Below the pieces are notes generated by a model. It was not told the origin of the DNA. It searched no databases and was given only the letters and a program-made list of their open reading frames with translations. Position numbers and translations under genes: made by a program. This document shows, in pieces, positions 1 through 9,000 of a stretch of DNA of 35,748 nt. Each line of letters begins with the position of its first letter. Positions within the stretch are counted from its first letter, which is position 1. Source of the stretch: Romeriopsis navalis LEGE 11480 (GTDB lineage: Bacteria; Cyanobacteriota; Cyanobacteriia; Leptolyngbyales; Leptolyngbyaceae); NCBI RefSeq assembly GCF_015207035.1, contig NZ_JADEXQ010000064.1, positions 1 to 35,748 of the forward strand, written 5' to 3'.

Positions 1-3000
1 GTGACAGCACCTTCGGCGGCAGCGACGGCAGCGGCGGCAGCGGCGGCAACGGCGGCTTCGGCGGCGGCGGCGGCAGCGGCACCTTCGGCGGCGGTGGCGC
101 TGGATTGGGTGGCGCAATTTTCGTTAACCAAACTGCATCCCTCGGGCTACAGAATGTCACGTTCTCTGGGAATGCATCCACTGGTGGTTCCGGTGCCAAT
201 GCAGGCCAAGGTAAAGGCGGTGCAATCTTTATCCGTAATGGTGCAACGGTGATAGGCGCAGTAAACGACGGTGGTGGCAATACTGCATCTGATGATGCCG
301 CTAGCCAGACTGACAACGATATTGTGTTTGGTTCTGTTATTAATCCTCGTCCCATCCTGACGTTGCCTAGCACAACACCCAGCTATACCGAGAATGCTGA
401 ACCAAGGCTGCTAGACACAACCGCTACCGTCACGGACGATGACAGCACCGACTTCGACACCGGCACCCTCACCGTGCGTTTCAGTGCTAACGGCATCGCC
501 ACTGATCGCCTCACCATCCGCAACGAAGGGACTGGCAGCACCCAAATCAACCTCAATGGCACCAACGTTCGCTATGGCTCGACTGTTATTGGTACCTACA
601 CCGGCGGCAATGGCACCGATAACCTCGTCATTACCTTCAACGCCGCCGCGAATCCCACCAATGTCCAGGCTTTGGTGCGCAACCTCAGCTATAGCAATAT
701 CTCGGAAGCCTTAGTCGATGGCACCCGCACCGTCGAACTCGTGCTCACCGATGGCGACGGCGGCACCAGCACCGCAGTGACCAAAAACGTCAATGTCACT
801 GGTGAGAATGACGCCCCCGTCAATACCATTAACCTCACCAGTGGCAACGGCATCTGGCAGCAACTCGGCCTTGAAATCAATGGCGCAGCGGCCGATGACC
901 AATCGGGTCGATCCGTCTCGTTGTCTTCCGATGGGCGCACGGTGGCGATCGGCGCAAGCCGGAACGATGGTAATGGCGCAGATAGTGGCCATGTGCGGAT
1001 GTATCGCTATAACGGTAGCGTCTGGCAGCAGCTCGGCAGTGACATCAATGGCGAAGCGGCCAGTGACCAATTGGGTGGTTCCGTATCGCTGTCAGCGGAT
1101 GGCAACACGGTGGCGATCGGCGCACCCCAGAACGATGGCAATGGCAGTAATAGTGGCCATGTGCAGTTATATCGCTATAACGGTAGCGTCTGGCAGCAGC
1201 TCGGCAGTGACATCAATGGCGAAGCGGCCGGTGACAGCTCGGGTCAATCCGTATCGTTATCATCCGATGGCAACACGGTGGCGATAGGCACAGCCTTCAA
1301 CGATGACAATGGCACAGATAGTGGCCATGTGCGGTTATATCGCTATGACGGCAGCGTTTGGAACCAATTAGGCAGTGACCTCGATGGCGAAGCGGCCGAT
1401 GACCGATCGGGCATCTCTGTGTCGTTATCAGCCGATGGCAACACGGTGGCGATAGGCGCAATCTTTAACGATGGCAATGGCAGTAGTAGTGGCCATGTAC
1501 GGCTATATCGTTATGACGGCAGCGTTTGGAACCAATTGGGCAGTGACCTCGATGGCGAAAGCACAGAGGATCGATCGGGCGCTTCTGTGTCGTTATCATC
1601 CGATGGCAATACGGTGGCGATTGGTGCACCCGCACCCCTCAACATCGGTACTGGCAATGGCAATGGCTATGTGCGGTTATATCGCTACGATGGCAGCGTC
1701 TGGCAGCAGCTCGGCAGTGACCTCGATGGCGAAGCATTGGGTGACAACTCGGGCGATTCCGTTTCGTTATCATCCGATGGCAATACGGTGGCGATCGGCG
1801 CAAGCAGGAACAATGGCAATGGTGGTAGTAGTGGCCATGTGCGGTTATATCGCTACGACGGCAACAACTGGCAGCAGCTCGGCAGTGACCTCGATGGCGA
1901 AGCAGACGGTGACCGCTCGGGCATTTCCGTAGCGTTAGCATCCGATGGCAACACAGTGGCGATCGGTGCACCCTTTAACGATGGCAATGGCAGCAGTAGT
2001 GGCCATGTGCGGCTCTATCAACTACTGACTCAAACCGTCACCGTTGATGAAGATACAGCGCTGTCCCTTGCTGGCATCACCGTGGACGATGCCGAGGGCA
2101 ACCTAGCCACCACCCAGCTCTCCGTCAGCAATGGCACGCTGAATGTGACATTGGCGGGTAGCGCCAGCATTAGCAATGGGGGCAGTGGTTCTAGTAGCCT
2201 CACCCTCAGCGGCAGTCAAGCTGATATTAATGCCACCCTCAGCAGCCTCACCTACCAAGGTAATCTCAACTTCAATGGCAACGACAGCCTCACCATTGTC
2301 TCCACCGATGGTGAGGGCACACCCCTTAGCGATACAGATACCATCGTCATCCAGGTGAATCCGGTCAACGATGCACCCGAATTGACCCTACCAGGCGGCA
2401 CAGCGGCCTACACCGAAAATGCGCCATCTGCGACACTGTTAGACGCAACGGCCACCGTCAGCGATGTTGACAGCACCGACTTCAACACCGGCACCCTCAC
2501 CGTTCGCGTTTCCGCAGACGGTACTGCTGACGATCGCCTCACCATCCGCAACCAAGGCACCGGCACAACAGACATCAACCTCGATGGCACCAACGTCCGC
2601 TACGGCAGCACCGTCATCGGTACCTACACCGGCGGCACTGGCACCGACAACCTCGTCATTACTCTCAATGCGGCAGCTAATCCCACCAATGTCCAAGCCT
2701 TAGTGCGCAACCTTAGCTACAGCAACGTTTCTGAGGCTTTAGTCGATGGCACCCGCACCGTTGAACTCGTGCTCACCGATGGCGACGGCGGCACCAGCAA
2801 CCCAGGAACCCAGACCGTCAACGTCACGGGAGAAAACGATGCGCCCTTAATCGGTGCAAAACAGACGCTCTACGATGGCACCACCGTTCCCTCAAGCCAA
2901 GGTTGGTTCGCCGTCACGACTGGTGCAGTCGAAGCAAATGACGGCACTGTCACCACGCTCAATACCAGCGCTAGCCCGTTAGTCCAAGCAGGCTACAGCC

Positions 3001-6000
3001 GCAATGATGTCACCCTCAACGCCACCAACGGCTTCCTGCTCAGCTTCCAAGCCAATGTCCTCAGCGAAACCCTCGAAGCCACCGCCAACAAAAATAACGA
3101 TGGCAAAACCGATCGCGCCGTCTTCAGCCTCACCCTCGTCACCAGCGACACTAGCAAAGCGATCGAACTCGGCTTCAGTCGCGACGGTGGCAACCTGCGC
3201 ATCTTTGCCCAGGAAGACGGCACCCGCCAGAGCAATCCCGCCCTCGAACCTGATACGGCACCCGCTGACACCACCCGCCAGCTCTTCACCCAAGCCGAAG
3301 GCGTCACCATTACTGACCCGAACTTGGGCAACTATGACCTCTATATCAAAGGCGATACCTACACCCTGCTCCTCGGCGGCACCGCCATCCTCAGCGGCAA
3401 CCTCCGCGACTATACTGCCTTTAGTGGCCCGATCGATCCCTACGAAACCGCCAACCTGATCTCTTTCAGCGACAACACCCCCTCCGCCAGCGGCGCCTTT
3501 AGCCTCGGCACCGTTTCTCTGATCAGTGGTGGCATCGCAGACCAAACCATTAATGAAGATGCTGCAAATAATGCCCTCAACTTCGGTGTCTTCGACATTG
3601 AAGGCGATACTGTCAGTGTCACCCCCAGCAGCACTAATACCACCCTCACGCCCAACAGCGGCATCACCCTCAGCGGCAGCGGCACTAGCCAAACCATCAC
3701 CGTCACTCCCACTGCCGATGGCAACGGCAACAGCGATATCACCCTCACCGCCAACGATGGTAATACCAACAGTACCGATACCTTCACCCTCACCGTCAAT
3801 CCAGTCAACGATGCACCAGTTCTCAGTAATGGGCCTTCAGCAACCGGCTTTGCGGGTGTCGATGTCACAACCAATGATGCCTGGCGCACTAGCACAGTCT
3901 CGAAACCCCTCGACCTCGATGGTGACAACATCTACGGTTCCGATGGCTTCTATCTCTACAGTAGTGGGTCACATACCAGAACATCGCCGCCAGCCTATGC
4001 CACGGTCAGCCAAGTTGCGGGAACTCTCAACTATCCCGGCAATGGGAACTACATCCAATTTGACAATCCCGACCAAACTGGCCCTGGCCCCGTCGCTAAT
4101 GTGATCACAGGGTTGGTTTACAATCAACCGGGTGCCGGTGTTGAGACGGATTGGCTGGATATTTCCTTCACCACAGCAGGCCGCTATCGCGTTGGCATCG
4201 TGACGGACAATACGGATTTTGTGCCGATCTCACCCGCCGATTTTCGGTTACGTCAAACAGCCGGTGGAACCATTGACACTGGATTTATTGCGGCCTCTGG
4301 GGATCGCGATCGTGACATCGACTATTACTTCTTCGATGTGATTGCAGAAGCTGGCGATGTGTTCCGCCTGTCGGGACGCAATGATGGTGGGCATCCAAGT
4401 AATGGCATTGGCGGCGTCTTCTTTGACTCGCTGGCGATTCCCGTATTAGATGCGGTTAACGAAGATGCGATCGCCCCAGTGGGTGCCGTTGGCACACTCA
4501 TCTCAGCCCTGGTGGATCTAGACTCCGTTGCCGGCGGCAATAACAACATCGCGGATGCCGATGCAAATCCATTAGTCGGCATTGCCTTAACTAATACTGA
4601 TACAACCAACGGCAGTTGGTTCTACACAATTGATGGTGGCAACAACTGGTCGACTATCGGCGCTATCAGCGAAACCAATGCCCGCCTACTCGCGGCCAAT
4701 GCCGATACTCGCCTCTACTTCCAGCCCAACGCTAACTTCAACGGCGACATCAATAACGCCATTACCTTCCGGGCCTGGGACCAAACCAGCGGCAGTAACG
4801 GCAGCACCAGCAATAGCAGCATTAACGGCGACGCCACGAGCTTCAGTACGGCAACCAGCACCGCTAAAATCACCGTAAATCCAGTCAATGATGCGGCCAC
4901 GATCACAACTAATACGCTCTCCATTGCCGAAGGCGCAACCCTCACCCTCAGCAGTGCGAATATCACCGCGACAGACATCGATAACTCACCCACCGAATTG
5001 ACCTTCGCCGCCACCAATATCACAAATGGCGAGTTCCAGTTAGTCAGTAACGGCACAACCGTCACTTCCTTCACGCAGCAACAAATCAATAACGGCGATA
5101 TTCAATTCGTCCATGATGGGACGGAGAATCCACCATCCTATGACCTCATCGTCAATGATGGAAACGTCGATAGTCAATCCAGCACTGTCACCATCCCTAA
5201 CGGCGGCTTTACTGGGATAAATGATGCCGCCACAATTACCACTAATACGCTCTCAATTAGTGAAGAGGGAACCCTCACCCTCAGCAATGCCAATATCACT
5301 GCCACTGACCCAGATAACAGTGCGACTGAATTGACCTTCACCGCTAACAATATCTCAAATGGCGAGTTCCAATTGGTCAGTAATGGCTCCACTGTGACTT
5401 CTTTCACACAGCAACAAATCAACGACGGTGATATTCAGTTCATCCACGATGGGACAGAAAATCCACCATCCTATGACCTCACCGTCAATGATGGGAACGT
5501 CGATAGTCAATCCAGTACCGTCGCAATCCCCAACGGTGGCTTTACTGGGGTAAATGATGCCGCCACAATTACAGCCAATACTTTGTCCATTAGTGAAGGG
5601 GGAACTCTCACTCTCGGAAATGCCAATATCACTGCCACTGACCCAGATAACAGTGCGACTGAATTGACCTTCACCGCTAGCAATGTCACAAATGGCGAGT
5701 TTCAGTTAGTCAGTAATGGCACAACCGTCACTTCTTTCACGCAACAGCAAATCAATGACGGTGATATTCAGTTCGTCCACGATGGGACAGAAAATCCACC
5801 ATCCTATGACCTCACCGTCAATGATGGCAACGTCGATAGTCAATCCAGTACCGTCGCAATCCCCAACGGTGGATTCACCAGCGTCAATGATGCCGCCACA
5901 ATTACAGCCAATACTTTGTCCATTAGTGAAGGGGGAACTCTCACTCTCGGCAATGCCAATATCACCGCCACTGACCCGGATAACATTGCGACTGAATTGA

Positions 6001-9000
6001 CCTTTACCGCTAGCAATATCTCAAATGGCGAGTTCCAGTTAGTCAGTAACAGCACCACTGTTAATTCCTTCACACAGCAACAAATCAATAACGGCGATAT
6101 TCAGTTCGTCCACGATGGGACGGAAAATCCACCATCCTATGACCTGACGGTAAATGATGGAAACATCGATAGTCAATCCAGTACCGTCACTATCCCCAAC
6201 GGCGGCTTTACTGGGGTAAATGATGCCGCCACAATTACAACCAATACTTTATCCATTAGTGAAGGGGGAACTCTCACCCTTGGCAGTGCGAATATCAGCG
6301 CTACTGACCCTGACAACTCACCCACCGAATTGACCTTCACCGCTAGCAATGTCACAAATGGCGAGTTCCAGTTAGTCAGTAATGGCACAACCGTCACTTC
6401 CTTCACGCAGCAACAAATCAATAACGGCGATATTCAGTTCGTCCACGATGGGACGGAAAATCCACCATCCTATGATCTGACGGTAAATGATGGAACTATC
6501 GACAGTCCGGTCAGTACTCTCACGATTCCCAATGGCGGATTTACTGGGGTGAATGATGCTGCCACAATTACAGCCAATACCTTATCCATTAGTGAAGGAG
6601 CAACCCTCACCCTCAGCAATGCCAATATCACCGCCACTGACCCAGATAACAGTGCGACTGAATTGACCTTCACCGCTAGCAATGTCACAAATGGCGAGTT
6701 CCAGTTAGTCAGTAATGGCACAACCGTCACTTCCTTCACGCAGCAACAAATCAATAACGGCGATATTCAGTTCGTCCACGATGGGACGGAAAATCCACCA
6801 TCCTATGATCTGACGGTAAATGATGGAACTGTCGATAGTCCGGTCAGTACTCTCACGATTCCCAACGGTGGATTCACCAGCGTCAATGATGCCGCCACCA
6901 TCACAACCAATACCTTATCCATTAGTGAAGGGGGAACCCTCACTCTCGGCAATGCCAATATCACTGTTATTGACTCAGACAACTCACCCACCGAATTGAC
7001 CTTCGCCGCCACCAATGTCACAAATGGCGAGTTCCAGTTAGTCAGTAATGGCACAACCGTCACTTCCTTCACACAGCAGCAAATCAATGATGGTGATATT
7101 CAATTTGTTCACGATGGAGCCGAAAATCCACCATCCTATAACCTGACTGTAAATGATGGAACTGTCGATAGTTCTAGCAGTACGGTCACTATCCCCAACG
7201 GTGGATTCACCAGCATCAATGATGCCGCCACAATTACAACTAATACCTTATCCATTAGTGAAGGGGGAACCCTCACACTTGGCAATGCCAATATCACCGC
7301 CACTGACCCAGATAACAGTGCGACTGAATTGACCTTCACCGCTAGCAATGTCACAAATGGTCAGTTCCAGCTAGTCAGTAGTGGCTCCATTGTTACGTCC
7401 TTCACGCAGCAGCAAATCAATGATGGTGATATTCAGTTCGTCCACGATGGAACCGAAAATCCACCATCCTATGACCTCATCGTCAATGATGGAAACGTCG
7501 ATAGTCAATCCAGCACTGTCACCATCCCTAACGGCGGCTTTACTGGGGTAAATGATGCCGCCACAATTACCACTAATACGCTCTCAATTAGTGAAGGGGG
7601 AACCCTCACTCTCGACAATGCAAATATCACTGCCACTGACCCAGATAACAGTGCGACTGAATTGACCTTCACCGCTAACAATATCTCAAATGGCGAGTTC
7701 CAATTGGTCAGTAATGGCTCCACTGTGACTTCTTTCACACAGCAACAAATCAACGACGGTGATATTCAGTTCGTCCACGATGGGACAGAAAATCCACCAT
7801 CCTATGACCTCACCGTCAATGATGGCAACGTCGATAGTCCAGTCAGCACTATCACTATCCCCAACGGTGGATTCACTAGCGTCAATGATGCCGCCACAAT
7901 TACAACTAATACGCTCTCAATTAGTGAAGGAGCAACCCTCACCCTCAGCAATGCCAATATCACCGCCACTGACCCAGATAACAGTGCGACTGAATTGACC
8001 TTTACCGCTAGCAATATCTCAAATGGCGAGTTCCAGTTAGTCAGTAATGGCACAACCGTCACTTCCTTCACGCAACAGCAAATCAATGACGGTGATATTC
8101 AGTTCGTCCACGATGGGACAGAAAATCCACCATCCTATGATCTGACGGTAAATGATGGAACTGTCGATAGTCCGGTCAGTACTCTCACGATTCCCAATGG
8201 CGGATTTACTGGGGTGAATGATCCACCAACTGCACTAACCCTCACCAATCAAGTCACAACCCTGAGTGAAGCTGCGGATACAACCGTCCGCATCAAAGTC
8301 GCTGACTTAAATATCACCGATGACCTCACAGGCAATAACGTCATCAACTTGACTGGTGCCGACGCCGATAAATTTGAAGTTGATGGCAATGCACTCTACT
8401 TCAAAGCCAATACACCAATCAACTTTGAGGTGCGTGATACCTATCAGATATTTATTAATGTTGATGATGTCACGGTGGGCAATAGCCCAGACCTCAGTGA
8501 GTCCTTCACACTCACAATTACTAATGCCGATGATCCACTCCGCGGCACGGTCACAGTCAACGGCAATAGCATCATCGGCAACCCACTCTCCGTCACCAAT
8601 ACCCTGACTGACGAAGATGGCATCGCGAATCTCGACTATCAGTGGCAAAGCTCAAACGATGGCACCAACTGGACAAATATTCCAACCGCCACAAATCCCA
8701 CCTTTGCACCCACAACCGACCAACTCGCTCAACAAATCCGGGTCCAAGTCACCAGCACCGATAACCAAAACAATACCGCCATCGTATTCAGTCCAGGCAC
8801 AGCACCAGTTCAAGGCGTCGTGCTCCAAGGCAATCTCACCACCCCGGCCGGTGTAAATGGGCAGAATGTTGATAATTGGGCCAGCGATCTGACTCAACCC
8901 GGTTATCCTGCTGGATTAACCTATGTTGTGACGGTAGACCGCCCCGAACTCTTCCAGACCCTGCCGACCTTGACACCGGATGGCACACTCAACTACACTC

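Noticed and set aside
1-252. Ala-rich 83-residue frame at the window start
   Set aside because: It is a shifted reading of the GGC-rich coding sequence of the giant gene; the in-frame translation gives Gly-rich beta-helix sequence continuous with the rest.
2979-3692. 237-residue minus-strand frame rich in Ala, Gly and Glu
   Set aside because: Antisense to the lectin-like module; composition reflects the codon use of the plus-strand gene.
4715-8086. Recurrent minus-strand frames of 60-124 residues starting with MICCCVKE or similar
   Set aside because: They recur with the 333-bp period and are simply the antisense of the coding repeats; no ribosome site or family match.
4890-8219. Repeat array as a possible CRISPR
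   Set aside because: The unit is 333 bp, fully coding and without spacers.
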